Shown: positions 17,005 to 24,933, counted from the stretch's first letter. The stretch is 64,000 bases of DNA from DATBFU01 sp035498405 (GCA_035498405.1 DATKAE010000122.1:21611-85610); one strand, 5' to 3'. Numbers and translations are program-made. Notes: generated from the letters alone by a model not told the origin.

Positions 17005-18800
17005 TGAGCACGAGCACGGTCGCCGTCGCGCACGAGCTGGCCCCCGGGGTTCACCCCGCGCCGACCTCCTTCTGGCGCAAGTACATCTTTTCGCTCGACC
17101 ACAAGGTCATCGGCAAGCAGTACATGTTCTATGCGCTCTTCATGCTGGTGATCGGGGGGCTGCTGGCGACCCTCGTGCGCTACCAGCTCGCGTGGCCCGG
17201 GCGTCCGCTCGCCTTCATGGGCAAGCTCGCCCCCGAGGGAATGCCGGGCGGCCAGATGCTGCCCGAGTTCTACAACTCCCTCTTCACGATGCACGCGACG
17301 ATCATGATCTTCTTCGCGATCATGCCGATCTTAATCGGCGCCTTCGGGAACTTCGTCGTCCCGATCCAGATCGGGGCGCGGGACATGGCCTTCCCGACGC
17401 TCAATATGCTGTCCTTCTGGACGGCGGTGCCCGCGGCCGTGATCATCATCTGGTCATTCTTCGTGACCGGCGGCGCGGCACAGGGGGGCTGGACCTCCTA
17501 TGCGCCGCTTTCGGCGATCCTGCCCAAGGGGCAGACACTGTGGCTTCTGTCGCTCGGGATCCTGGGGATTTCCTCTCTTCTGACCTCGGTCAACTTCATC
17601 ACGACGATCATCAACATGCGGGCGCCGGGGATGACGTTCTTCCGGCTCCCCCTGACCGTGTGGGCGCTCTTCATCACTGCGGTCCTGCTGCTGCTCGCGC
17701 TCCCCGTGCTGACGGGCGCGATGATCATGCTGCTCTTCGACCGCGTGCTCGGGACGACGTTCTTTCTGCCGAAGGGCCTGATCGTCTCCGGGCAGCCGTG
17801 GACCAATGCGGGAGGGGGCCAGCCGCTCCTCTGGCAGCACCTGTTCTGGTTCTTCGGGCACCCCGAGGTGTACATCATGATCCTGCCCGCGATGGGCATC
17901 ACCTCGGAGATCCTCCCCGTCTTCTCGCGCAAGCCCATCTTCGGGTACCGCGCGATGGCGTACTCGATCATGGGCATCGCCGGCCTGGGATTCATCGTCT
18001 GGGGCCACCACATGTTCCAGAGCGGCATGAATCCCTATCTCGGAACCACCTTCATGATCTCGACGATGGTCATCGCGGTCCCCTCGGCCATCAAGACGTT
18101 CAACTGGCTGGGCACCTTGTGGGGCGGCAACATCCGGTTCACGACCCCGATGCTCCATGCCCTCTCCTTCGTTTCGATGTTCGTCATCGGCGGGCTCTCG
18201 GGGATCTTCATGGCCGCGACACCGGTCGACATCTTCATCCACGACACCTACTTCATCGTCGGGCACATCCACTACGTGCTCTTCGGCGGCTCGCTCTTCG
18301 GGGCGTTCGCGGGGTTGTACTTCTGGTACCCGAAGATGTTCGGGCGGCTGATGAGCGAGCGCTGGGGGAAGATCCACTGGGCGATCACGTTCGTCACGTT
18401 CAACCTGGTCTTCTTCCCGATGCACTTTCTCGGAATGCGCGGGATGCAGCGGCGCATCTACGACTACACGCAGTACACGCACCTGAAGGGCCTGCAGCCC
18501 ATGAACCAGTTCATGACGATCTCGCTCTTCGTTCTGGGCATCGCGCAGATCATCCTGGTCTTCAACTTCTTCCTGTCGATGCGCCGCGGCAAGCTCGCGG
18601 GCGCCAACCCCTGGCATGCCAACACCCTGGAGTGGCAGACGACCTCTCCTCCGCCGCACGAAAACTTCACGGGGGCGCTGCCCGTCGTCTATCGCGGTCC
18701 CTACGAGTTCAGCGCCCCCGATCACGCCGAGGACTACTGGCCGCAAAACGAGCCGCCCTCGGGAGTCGGCCAGCGGCCGGCGGGGGCGCATGCCCACTAA
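17004..18800 (+). CDS. ctaD: Cytochrome c oxidase subunit I (aa3 type, A1 subfamily)
   Basis: 598 residues, 12 or more helices. The Glu of the D channel and the cross-linked His-Tyr pair are in 'WFFGHPEVYI' (A1 hallmark). The D-channel entrance is in 'GARDMAFPTLN', the K-channel Lys in 'VPSAIKTFNW', CuB His in 'WGHHMF', and heme a and a3 His in 'IHDTYFIVGHIHYVLFGG'. All catalytic residues are present, so this is a proton-pumping heme-copper oxidase. ATG 17004 with GAGGAGAAG upstream; the longer open frame begins in the Pro/Ala tail of subunit II and is not used. It overlaps ctaA by 11 bp. Confidence 0.97.
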   Translation: MSTSTVAVAHELAPGVHPAPTSFWRKYIFSLDHKVIGKQYMFYALFMLVIGGLLATLVRYQLAWPGRPLAFMGKLAPEGMPGGQMLPEFYNSLFTMHATIMIFFAIMPILIGAFGNFVVPIQIGARDMAFPTLNMLSFWTAVPAAVIIIWSFFVTGGAAQGGWTSYAPLSAILPKGQTLWLLSLGILGISSLLTSVNFITTIINMRAPGMTFFRLPLTVWALFITAVLLLLALPVLTGAMIMLLFDRVLGTTFFLPKGLIVSGQPWTNAGGGQPLLWQHLFWFFGHPEVYIMILPAMGITSEILPVFSRKPIFGYRAMAYSIMGIAGLGFIVWGHHMFQSGMNPYLGTTFMISTMVIAVPSAIKTFNWLGTLWGGNIRFTTPMLHALSFVSMFVIGGLSGIFMAATPVDIFIHDTYFIVGHIHYVLFGGSLFGAFAGLYFWYPKMFGRLMSERWGKIHWAITFVTFNLVFFPMHFLGMRGMQRRIYDYTQYTHLKGLQPMNQFMTISLFVLGIAQIILVFNFFLSMRRGKLAGANPWHANTLEWQTTSPPPHENFTGALPVVYRGPYEFSAPDHAEDYWPQNEPPSGVGQRPAGAHAH

Positions 18801-19758
18801 TCGGGGCTTGCACGCCTTCGCGGTCGCGCTGGCGGCGGCGACCGTCTGTTTGATCGTGGCAGGCGGGCTCGTCACCTCGACCGAGTCGGGCCTCTCGGTG
18901 CCCGACTGGCCCACCACGTACGGGCAGAACCCCTTCACGTTCCCGATCTCGAAGTGGGTCGGCGGCATCCGTTACGAGCACTCGCACCGATTGATCGCCT
19001 CGACCGTCGGCGCCCTGACGATCGTGCTGGCCGTCTGGCTCGCACGGCGGGAGCCGCGTCCCTGGGTTCGCCGCCTTGGGTATCTCGCGGTCGGCGCCGT
19101 TGTCGCGCAAGGAGTCTTGGGCGGCCTGACGGTCCTCTTCCTGCTGCCGACGGCCATTTCGGTTGCGCACGCCTGCCTGGCGCAGACCTTCTTCTGCCTC
19201 GTCGTGACCCTGGCGGTCGTCACCTCACCCTGGTGGCGCCGTGCGAGCCCGGTCGGCGCCAGTCCCGCCGGTCGCGTCGCGGCGATCACGGCGGGCCTGA
19301 TCTTCGTGCAACTCTTGGTCGGCGCCGTGATGCGGCACACGAAGGCGGGCCTGGCGATTCCGGACTTCCCGTTGGCGTTCGGTCGCCTCGTTCCGGTCCT
19401 CTCGACCTTTCCGGTCGCGATCCACTTCGCGCATCGGGTGCTGGCGCTCGCCGTTGCCGGAGCGGTAGCCGTTTGCGTCGTCCGGTCCTGGCGTTCCGGG
19501 CGGCCGGATCTGCGGCGGACCGCGCTCGCGGTGGCCGGTCTGGTCCTTCTCCAGATCGCGCTCGGCGCCTTGACGGTCCTCTCGCGGCGGGACGTCGTCC
19601 TGACGACCGCCCACGTGGCGACGGGCGCGCTGCTCTTCGGCGGGACGCTCGTCCTGGCGCTGACCTCGAGGCGGCTTCCCGCCGCCTCCGTGCCTCGAGA
19701 GACGGCCGGTGCCGGGGTGTTGCGCGGCCCGCTTTCGGAGGAGCCGGCGTGGAAGTAG
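18790..19758 (+). CDS. ctaA: Heme A synthase (Cox15/CtaA)
   Basis: 322 residues, eight helices in two four-helix halves. Each half carries the heme-binding His pattern ('YEHSHRL', 'SVAHACLAQ'; 'MRHTKAGLAIPDFPLAFG', 'IHFAHRVLAL', 'TTAHVATGA'), and the first half has 'TESGLSVPDWP'. It converts heme O to heme A for the oxidase encoded next to it. ATG 18790 lies inside the end of ctaD (11-bp overlap), and its own end overlaps ctaB by 10 bp. The C-terminal ~25 residues after the last helix are variable. Confidence 0.95.
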   Translation: MPTNRGLHAFAVALAAATVCLIVAGGLVTSTESGLSVPDWPTTYGQNPFTFPISKWVGGIRYEHSHRLIASTVGALTIVLAVWLARREPRPWVRRLGYLAVGAVVAQGVLGGLTVLFLLPTAISVAHACLAQTFFCLVVTLAVVTSPWWRRASPVGASPAGRVAAITAGLIFVQLLVGAVMRHTKAGLAIPDFPLAFGRLVPVLSTFPVAIHFAHRVLALAVAGAVAVCVVRSWRSGRPDLRRTALAVAGLVLLQIALGALTVLSRRDVVLTTAHVATGALLFGGTLVLALTSRRLPAASVPRETAGAGVLRGPLSEEPAWK

Positions 19759-20633
19759 TCGGCTCAGCGTCTCTCGCCTCCGCCCCATCGCGCGCCGCGG
19801 ATTTTCTGGAGCTCGCGAAACCGCGGATCACATTTCTCGTCGTCGTGACGGCCGCCGTGGGCTACGCTCTGGGCGCGGCGGTATTTCAGCCGGGTGCCTT
19901 TCTCGCCGTGCTCTTCGGCACGGCCCTGGTCGCCGGCGGCGCCTCCGCCTTGAACCAGCACGCGGAGCGCGATTTCGATGCCCGCATGCTCCGCACGCGC
20001 GGCCGGCCGCTTCCCTCGGGCCGACTGGCGCCCGGCGAGGCCCTCTCCTTCGGGCTCGCGATCTCGAGTGGCGGGCTCGCGGTCCTTTCCCTCGGGACGA
20101 ACTGGCTCACCGTTGCGCTCGGGCTGGCCGCGCTCGTGAGCTACGTCTTCGCCTACACGCCCTTGAAGCGCGTGACCTCGCTCTGCACCGTCGTCGGCGC
20201 GGTGCCGGGAGCGATTCCGCCCGTCATGGGCTGGGCCGCGGCGCGTGGCACCCTCGACCGGACGGCTTGGGCGCTCTTCGCGATTCTCGCTCTCTGGCAG
20301 CTTCCGCATTTCCTCGCCCTCTCCTGGATCTACCGAGAGGACTACGCGCGGGCCGGCTTTCCGATGCTCGCGGTGTCCGACGAGGACGGCGCCTCGACGG
20401 GACGCCAGGCGCTGCTCTATGCCGCGGCTCTGCTGCCCGTCACGCTGGCTGCCGGTCTCTTCGCGCAGGCCGGGGCGATCTTCCTCGTCGGCGCCCTGGG
20501 ATCCGGGCTCGCCTTCCTCGCTTGCGCGGCCGCCTTCGCGCGGCGGCGTGAGATTTCCTGGGCGCGGAGGCTGTTTCTCGCCTCCGTGCTGCATCTGCCG
20601 ACCGTCCTTTGCCTGATGGTATTCGACCGGTGA
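19749..20633 (+). CDS. ctaB: Protoheme IX farnesyltransferase (heme O synthase)
   Basis: 294 residues from GTG 19749. UbiA-family motifs: 'ELAKPRITFLVVVTAAVGY' at the first helix, the Asp-rich prenyl-diphosphate site 'NQHAERDFDARMLRTRGRPLP', 'YTPLKRVT', and the second polar loop 'YREDYARAGFPMLAVSDEDG'. It farnesylates heme B to heme O, the substrate of CtaA just upstream. The start overlaps the ctaA end, and the stop overlaps the GTG of a 37-residue membrane peptide (GTGA). Confidence 0.96.
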   Translation: MEVVGSASLASAPSRAADFLELAKPRITFLVVVTAAVGYALGAAVFQPGAFLAVLFGTALVAGGASALNQHAERDFDARMLRTRGRPLPSGRLAPGEALSFGLAISSGGLAVLSLGTNWLTVALGLAALVSYVFAYTPLKRVTSLCTVVGAVPGAIPPVMGWAAARGTLDRTAWALFAILALWQLPHFLALSWIYREDYARAGFPMLAVSDEDGASTGRQALLYAAALLPVTLAAGLFAQAGAIFLVGALGSGLAFLACAAAFARRREISWARRLFLASVLHLPTVLCLMVFDR

Positions 20634-20743
20634 GCGCTCTCGACCGCGCAGCCAATCGCCGTCTCTTGTGGCTGCTGGCGCTCGTGGCGTTGGCGCTCCT
20701 GGCCGGCTCGATTCTGTTCATCGTGTCGCGGGCGCAGGTCTAG
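20630..20743 (+). CDS. 37-residue single-helix membrane peptide in the oxidase operon
   Basis: GTG 20630 overlaps the ctaB stop (GTGA); stop TAG at 20741-20743. A basic N-terminus (VSALDRAANRR) is followed by one hydrophobic helix (about residues 12-33, 'LLWLLALVALALLAGSILFI') and a short tail. It fits the gap between ctaB and ctaF exactly, and the ctaF ribosome binding site follows its stop directly. Position and topology suggest a small accessory or assembly peptide of the oxidase; no named family is recognised. Confidence 0.6.
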   Translation: MSALDRAANRRLLWLLALVALALLAGSILFIVSRAQV

Positions 20744-20754
20744 GGAGGAGTCGC

Positions 20755-21084
20755 ATGTCTGACGAATACGCCCATCGAGAAGAGCTCGCCGAGGACGAGG
20801 AGAGGCGAATCCATCAGCAGCCCAACTACATGGCGATCTTCTGGTGGCTCTTCTCACTGACGGTCGTCGAAGTCTGCTACTCGGTCTTCACCCACCCGCC
20901 CAGGCTGATCCTCATGACCGTTCTGGTCGGGCTCGCCATGATCAAGGCGACCATGGTCGCCCTCTTCTTCATGCACCTGCGATTCGAGCGCAAGAGCCTG
21001 GGAATCATCTTCGCCTCGACTCTCATCCTCGGTGTGATCCTAGTCTCGGTGGGCATCGCCGAACAGGTTCTGCCGAGGCCATAG
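20755..21084 (+). CDS. ctaF: Cytochrome c oxidase subunit IV
   Basis: 109 residues. ATG 20755 has GGAGGAG five bases upstream. An acidic N-terminus (about 25 residues) is followed by three helices: 'MAIFWWLFSLTVVEVCYSVF', 'LILMTVLVGLAMIKATMVALFFMHLRFE' and 'LGIIFASTLILGVILVSVGIAEQ'. The 'IKA..VALFFMHL.FE' pattern is the prokaryotic subunit IV signature. This subunit is not catalytic; it stabilises the subunit I/III core. The gene sits directly before subunit III. Confidence 0.92.
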   Translation: MSDEYAHREELAEDEERRIHQQPNYMAIFWWLFSLTVVEVCYSVFTHPPRLILMTVLVGLAMIKATMVALFFMHLRFERKSLGIIFASTLILGVILVSVGIAEQVLPRP

Positions 21085-21092
21085 GAGACGAC

Positions 21093-21734
21093 GTGGACCA
21101 CAGCGCAACGGCAACGTTTCCGGGTGTGCACGCCCCGGCGCAGGCTCTGCACGGCATTTCGCACGGGCACGCCGAGGCGCCCACGACGGGAATCCCCCAC
21201 GACAAGATGGGCATGTGGGTGTTTCTCTGCTCCGAGGTGATGTTTTTCACCGGGCTGATCGGCTCCTACATCGTGCTCCGGTTCGGGACGCCGAACTGGC
21301 CGCACCCGGGAGACACGCTGAACATCTGGTTGACCGCGGGCAACACCTTTCTGTTGATCTGCTCCTCGGTCACGATGGTCCAGGCGCTGGCGGCGATCCA
21401 GCGCGGCGACACGCGCAAGATGAAGCTCTTCCTTTGCCTGACGCTCCTGTTCGGCGCGTGCTTCCTGTCGGTTCAGGTCGTGGAGTACTGGAAGCTGCTG
21501 CACGAGGGTTTCAATCCGCACGTCTCGCTCTTCGGCTCCGTTTTCTTCACGACCACCGGGTTCCACGGGTTTCACGTCTTCTGCGGTGTGGTTTGCATGG
21601 CCTTCGTGACCGGGAAGGCCTTCCTCGGCAAGTACACGCAGGCGAGCCATCAGGGGATCGAGACGATCGGGCTCTACTGGCACTTCGTGGACCTGGTCTG
21701 GATCGTGCTCTTCACGATCATCTACTTGTTCTAG
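21093..21734 (+). CDS. ctaE: Cytochrome c oxidase subunit III
   Basis: 213 residues from GTG 21093 with AGGAGA upstream. Five helices, the short form typical of bacteria. 'KMGMWVFLCSEVMFFTGLIGSYIVLR' and 'FTTTGFHGFHVFCGVV' are family signatures, and the conserved Glu of the D-channel exit is in 'CSEVMFF'. A His/Thr-rich N-terminus of about 30 residues precedes the first helix. It is the last oxidase subunit; a REP-like element follows its stop, and the DUF420 gene follows that. Confidence 0.95.
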   Translation: MDHSATATFPGVHAPAQALHGISHGHAEAPTTGIPHDKMGMWVFLCSEVMFFTGLIGSYIVLRFGTPNWPHPGDTLNIWLTAGNTFLLICSSVTMVQALAAIQRGDTRKMKLFLCLTLLFGACFLSVQVVEYWKLLHEGFNPHVSLFGSVFFTTTGFHGFHVFCGVVCMAFVTGKAFLGKYTQASHQGIETIGLYWHFVDLVWIVLFTIIYLF

Positions 21735-21815
21735 AGTGAGGGGGTCGGTGATCCCGAGCGACGGCGAGGGATCGCCCGACAGGTCAGGCCCTCGAAGGCT
21801 CCTCGGAATGACAGA
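21735..21815. repeat. REP-like palindromic element
   Basis: On the minus strand this begins TGTCATTCCGAGGAGCC and runs to a hairpin. On the plus strand the hairpin arms are GTCGG-T-GATCCC (21744-21755) and GGGATC-GC-CCGAC (21768-21780), i.e. 11 paired bases with a 1-2 nt bulge and a 12-nt loop. The TGTCATTCCGAG start followed by a GATCCCTCGC-type stem is a widespread extragenic palindrome in many bacteria. It separates ctaE from the DUF420 gene and may stabilise the upstream mRNA end or attenuate the downstream genes. Confidence 0.6.
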
Positions 21816-21821
21816 CCAACC

Positions 21822-22262
21822 GTGAACTCCACCCTTCGGGCCCTTCCCGCCGTGAACGCGCTCTTGAATTCGACGAGCGCGGTGCTGATCGTCCTCGCCT
21901 ACCGCGCGATCCGAAAGCTCCGGATCGAGCGGCACCGGGCGTTGATGCTCTCGGCGGCCGCCGTGTCGGCCCTGTTCCTCGCCTCCTACGTCGCGTACCA
22001 TGCCCAGGTCGGCTCGGTGCGTTTCACCGCCCAGGGCCTTCCGCGCGCGGTTTACTTCGCCGTTCTGATCTCGCACACGATCCTGGCCGCGGCCACCCTG
22101 CCTTTGGTCATCCGGACGCTCTACCTGGGATTGAATCGCCGCGACGATCGGCACCGGCGGATCGCCCGCTGGACCCTACCCATCTGGCTCTACGTTTCCG
22201 TGACCGGCGTCGTGGTGTACGTCATGCTCTACCATCTTTACCCGCCAGCGGTCCTCCGATAA
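21822..22262 (+). CDS. DUF420 membrane protein (oxidase-associated, CtaM/YozB-like)
   Basis: 146 residues from GTG 21822, four helices. 'ALPAVNALLNSTSAVLIVLAY' and 'SHTILAAATLPLVIRTLYLGL' with the invariant polar residues in helices are characteristic of DUF420. A Gram-positive member, CtaM, is needed for aa3 oxidase maturation. Its place right after the oxidase subunits supports the same role here, but this is by analogy. The last base pairs run directly into the next gene (six bases between the stop and ATG 22268). Confidence 0.85.
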   Translation: MNSTLRALPAVNALLNSTSAVLIVLAYRAIRKLRIERHRALMLSAAAVSALFLASYVAYHAQVGSVRFTAQGLPRAVYFAVLISHTILAAATLPLVIRTLYLGLNRRDDRHRRIARWTLPIWLYVSVTGVVVYVMLYHLYPPAVLR

Positions 22263-22267
22263 GCTTG

Positions 22268-22585
22268 ATGGCCATGTCGCCGAAGGCGCGGATCCTCATC
22301 GTGGTCTTGGCCGCGCTCGTTCTGCTGCCGGTCCTGCTTTCGGCCTGCCCGCTCTGCAAGGACGCGCTCGAGGACAAGACGACCGGGCTCACCAACGAGC
22401 TCGGCCGCGGCTTCTACTATTCGATTCTGCTCATGGTCTCGGTGCCGTTCCTGGTCGTCGGCGGGCTCGCCTTTCGGATCTATCGGATGCGCCGGCGACA
22501 GGGAATCGAGGCCGGGGCCGATGTCCAGGCGGCGGATGCGACGGCGCCGCGCCTCGTCGTCGATGCGCGCGGAGCGCGCCCCTGA
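22268..22585 (+). CDS. Small membrane protein with CPLC motif
   Basis: 105 residues from ATG 22268; an in-frame TTG three bases upstream and an ATG six bases downstream are alternatives. An N-terminal hydrophobic segment ('ILIVVLAALVLLPVLLSA') reads as a signal peptide or anchor and is followed at once by C-P-L-C, then an amphipathic stretch, a second helix ('YYSILLMVSVPFLVVGGLAFRIY') and a basic tail. The CPLC pair faces the periplasm and could bind metal or act in thiol chemistry during oxidase assembly. Family not recognised by name. Its TGA overlaps a CTG start of the next gene. Confidence 0.65.
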   Translation: MAMSPKARILIVVLAALVLLPVLLSACPLCKDALEDKTTGLTNELGRGFYYSILLMVSVPFLVVGGLAFRIYRMRRRQGIEAGADVQAADATAPRLVVDARGARP

Positions 22586-23553
22586 AGCGGGCGACGGCGC
22601 CGCTCCTCGGACTCGCCCTCTCGGCATCGATTCTTCTCGCGGCGGACCCGACGCCGATCGCTCGGCCCGAGCCCTCGAGAGAGCTCGACCGGTTCCTCGC
22701 GCTCGCCGCCAGGCAGATCATCGCGGAGTTCGGCCCCCAAGGCCTGACCGAGGAGGGGCTCTCGATCGCCGTGATCGACCTGAACGCCCGAGGTCCCGTG
22801 CTTGCGGCGGGCTCGTTTCGCGGCGATGCGCCGTTTTACCCGGCTTCGGTCGTGAAGATCTTCTTTCTCGCCTACTACGAGGCCGAGAAAGAGACGGGAC
22901 GATTTCAGAACAGCCCGGAGCTCGCCCGCGCGGTCAAGGACATGATCACTCTCTCCTACAACGACGCCGCCGGTTTCGTCGTGGACTCGATCACCGGAAC
23001 GACGTCCGGGCCGGAGCTCTCGGGCCGCGAGTGGAGCGATTGGAAGGAGAAGCGCAACGCGGTCAACCGCTTCTTCGCCGCCCGCGGGTACAAGGCCTCC
23101 AACGCCGACCAGAAGACCTTCTGTGAGGACGCCTATGGCCGCGAGCAGGCCTTCCGCGAGGGCGGGAAGAACCGCAATCGCATGACGGCGGCCGAGGGCG
23201 CGCGTCTCTTCAAGGAGATCGTGCGGGGCGAGATCGCCGGTCCGGCCGGGACCGAAGAGATGGCGGCGCTGCTCGCACGCGACATCGCCTCGGAGAAACC
23301 CTTTGAGGAGATGGAGCCCGAAGATGCGCGCCTCGCGGGTCAGGGCTTGCCGAAGGGGAGCCGGCTTTGGTCGAAATCGGGCGACGCCTACGACGTGCAC
23401 CACCTGGTCGGCCGCGTCTTGCTGCCCAACGGCTCGGATTTCGTGATCGCGGTCTTCACCCAAGGGGTCAAGATGGTGCCCGGCGTGATTCCCCGCGTGT
23501 ACTCCAAGGTGGCGGCGCACTTTGCCGAGGGTCCGGCGCCGCCGCCGCGATAG
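22582..23553 (+). CDS. Serine hydrolase of class A beta-lactamase/DD-peptidase fold, probable CTG start
   Basis: 323 residues if started at CTG 22582. The only ATG/GTG/TTG in frame is GTG 22771, which would remove the first helix and strand of the fold. CTG 22582 lies in a CTGA overlap with the preceding stop, has GGAG seven bases upstream, and gives a signal peptide ('KRATAPLLGLALSASILLAA'). Active-site motifs: S89-V-V-K92 (SxxK), 'SYND' (SDN-like) and 'WSKSGDAYDVHH' (KSG). Such secreted proteins are often cell-wall peptidases or inactive relatives, not drug-inactivating enzymes. It is probably the last gene of the respiratory transcript; why it is there is unclear. Confidence 0.8.
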   Translation: MKRATAPLLGLALSASILLAADPTPIARPEPSRELDRFLALAARQIIAEFGPQGLTEEGLSIAVIDLNARGPVLAAGSFRGDAPFYPASVVKIFFLAYYEAEKETGRFQNSPELARAVKDMITLSYNDAAGFVVDSITGTTSGPELSGREWSDWKEKRNAVNRFFAARGYKASNADQKTFCEDAYGREQAFREGGKNRNRMTAAEGARLFKEIVRGEIAGPAGTEEMAALLARDIASEKPFEEMEPEDARLAGQGLPKGSRLWSKSGDAYDVHHLVGRVLLPNGSDFVIAVFTQGVKMVPGVIPRVYSKVAAHFAEGPAPPPR

Positions 23554-23568
23554 GGAGGCGCCCGTCGA

Positions 23569-24252
23569 ATGATTCGCTCGGCGATTCTCGCGCGCCTGGC
23601 GGGGATCTGGATCGCGCTCTTGCGACGCACGATTCGCGTCGAGCGCCTCCACTACGAGCGGTACACGGAGCTGAAGGCCCGGGGCGCGCCCATCCTCTTC
23701 TCTCTCTGGCACGGTCGGATGTTTCTGCCGATCGTTGCGCATCGCCACCAGGGGATCGTGACGATGGCGTCGCAGTCGGAAGACGGCCAGATCATCACCC
23801 TGTGGCTCAAGCGAATCGGCTATTCGGTCGTGCGCGGCTCGACGACTCGCGGGGGAGGCGAGGCCTTGCGCCAGATGGTTCGGCAGGTCCGCTCGGGCCG
23901 GGCCGCGGCCCTGACCGTCGACGGCCCCAAGGGTCCTTCCCGCGTCCCCCAGGCCGGAGTGGTCCAGCTCGCCCGGCTGACGGGAGGCTCCATCATTCCG
24001 ATCACCTTCTCGAGTTGTCGGCCGCGCTTCTTCCGGTCGTGGGACCGATATCTGCTGCCCAAGCTCTTCTCTCGAAACATCCTCGCCTACGGCGAGTCCT
24101 TCACCGTCCCTCCGGAGATGACCGACGAGGCGGCCCTGGCGAAGGTGGCCCAGACCCTCGACGCCGCCACCCGGGAAGCGGACGAGGCGGCCGGGATCGT
24201 TCCGCCGCCCGAGGCCGCTGCCGCGCCCCCGGAGGAAAAGAGAGAGATGTAA
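23569..24252 (+). CDS. Lysophospholipid acyltransferase-like protein (DUF374)
   Basis: 227 residues. A signature set for DUF374: 'FSLWHGRMFLPI' (catalytic-type His), 'SQSEDGQIITLWLKRIGY', 'RGSTTRGGGEALRQM', 'TVDGPKGPSR'. The family is related to LpxL/PlsC acyltransferases and is thought to acylate lipid A-type or related lipids at the inner membrane; the exact acceptor is not known. ATG 23569 has a GGGAGG about nine bases upstream. The C-terminus is Pro/Ala/Glu-rich. The TAA stop lies inside a perfect 22-bp palindrome. Confidence 0.85.
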   Translation: MIRSAILARLAGIWIALLRRTIRVERLHYERYTELKARGAPILFSLWHGRMFLPIVAHRHQGIVTMASQSEDGQIITLWLKRIGYSVVRGSTTRGGGEALRQMVRQVRSGRAAALTVDGPKGPSRVPQAGVVQLARLTGGSIIPITFSSCRPRFFRSWDRYLLPKLFSRNILAYGESFTVPPEMTDEAALAKVAQTLDAATREADEAAGIVPPPEAAAAPPEEKREM

Positions 24253-24267
24253 AGTTAACTTTACATC
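24246..24267. promoter_or_regulatory. Perfect 22-bp AT-rich palindrome
   Basis: Half-site GATGTAAAGTT (24246-24256) is followed immediately by its exact reverse complement (24257-24267), with no spacer. It contains the stop codon of the DUF374 gene and stands out sharply from GC-rich surroundings. The form is that of a dimeric repressor operator. It lies 121 bp before the next gene on the same strand. I do not recognise the cognate regulator, and none is encoded next to it. Confidence 0.65.
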
Positions 24268-24387
24268 ACGCCCGCTGTCGCCAGAGAAACCGCCCCGGTC
24301 GTGCACTCACCTGACACGCCCGTCCCGCGTCGCACCAGCACGGATCGTGCGGCAGAATGGGGCCTTCCGGAAGGCGAACGTCAAGCG

Positions 24388-24933
24388 ATGAAGGCGAGTC
24401 GTTTGCGCACGCGCGGCGGGGGAGCCGCGGCGGTTGCCGCGTGGGGCCTGGCGATCGTGCTCGCGGGCGTCGCCCGCGCCGAGGAGCCTTCCGACGGCCC
24501 GAATCGGATCTTTCGGGACGATTTCATCGAGAACCTCGTCGGGCGGTGGAATTTGACTCGCGAGATTCGAGGCAAGCAGGTCCAGAACACGCTCGAAGCC
24601 ACCTGGATCCTGAACCATCAGTTCCTGCAGCTGCACCTGAAGGACGTCGCGGATCCGCCGGCATACGAGGCGCTCGCCCTGATCGGCGACATCCACGCCG
24701 ACAAGCGGTACGTGATTCACTGGTGCGACACCTACGGCGGCAAGTTCTCGGGGGTCGGGTACGGGATGAGATCGGGGAACTCGATCGAGTTCGCGTTCTC
24801 CGATCCCGAAGGGAGCTTCTTCAACACGTTCACCTGGGATCCGGCGGCGAAGGGGTGGACGTTTCTGATGGAAAACGGCGACAAGAGCGGCAAGCGCGTT
24901 TTCTTCGCCAAGGACACGCTGCGCCGGCCGTAG
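24388..24933 (+). CDS. Secreted lipocalin-like protein (DUF1579-like)
   Basis: 181 residues from ATG 24388. A signal peptide ('GGAAAVAAWGLAIVLAGVARA') is followed by a compact all-beta domain: 'LVGRWNLTREIRGKQVQNTLEATWILNHQFLQL', 'ADKRYVIHWCDTYGGKFSG', 'FAFSDPEGSFFNTFTWDP'. The strand pattern and 'G.W....' start resemble DUF1579/lipocalin-like periplasmic proteins of unknown ligand. Upstream in-frame starts would add a Pro/Arg-rich segment and spoil the signal peptide. The gene stands alone, and the AT-rich palindrome 24246-24267 is the only regulatory-looking site upstream. Confidence 0.65.
   Translation: MKASRLRTRGGGAAAVAAWGLAIVLAGVARAEEPSDGPNRIFRDDFIENLVGRWNLTREIRGKQVQNTLEATWILNHQFLQLHLKDVADPPAYEALALIGDIHADKRYVIHWCDTYGGKFSGVGYGMRSGNSIEFAFSDPEGSFFNTFTWDPAAKGWTFLMENGDKSGKRVFFAKDTLRRP

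Noticed and set aside
23388..23630. Various 60-110 codon frames inside larger genes
   Set aside because: They have no ribosome binding site, no conserved motifs and coincide with real genes in other frames; left out throughout.
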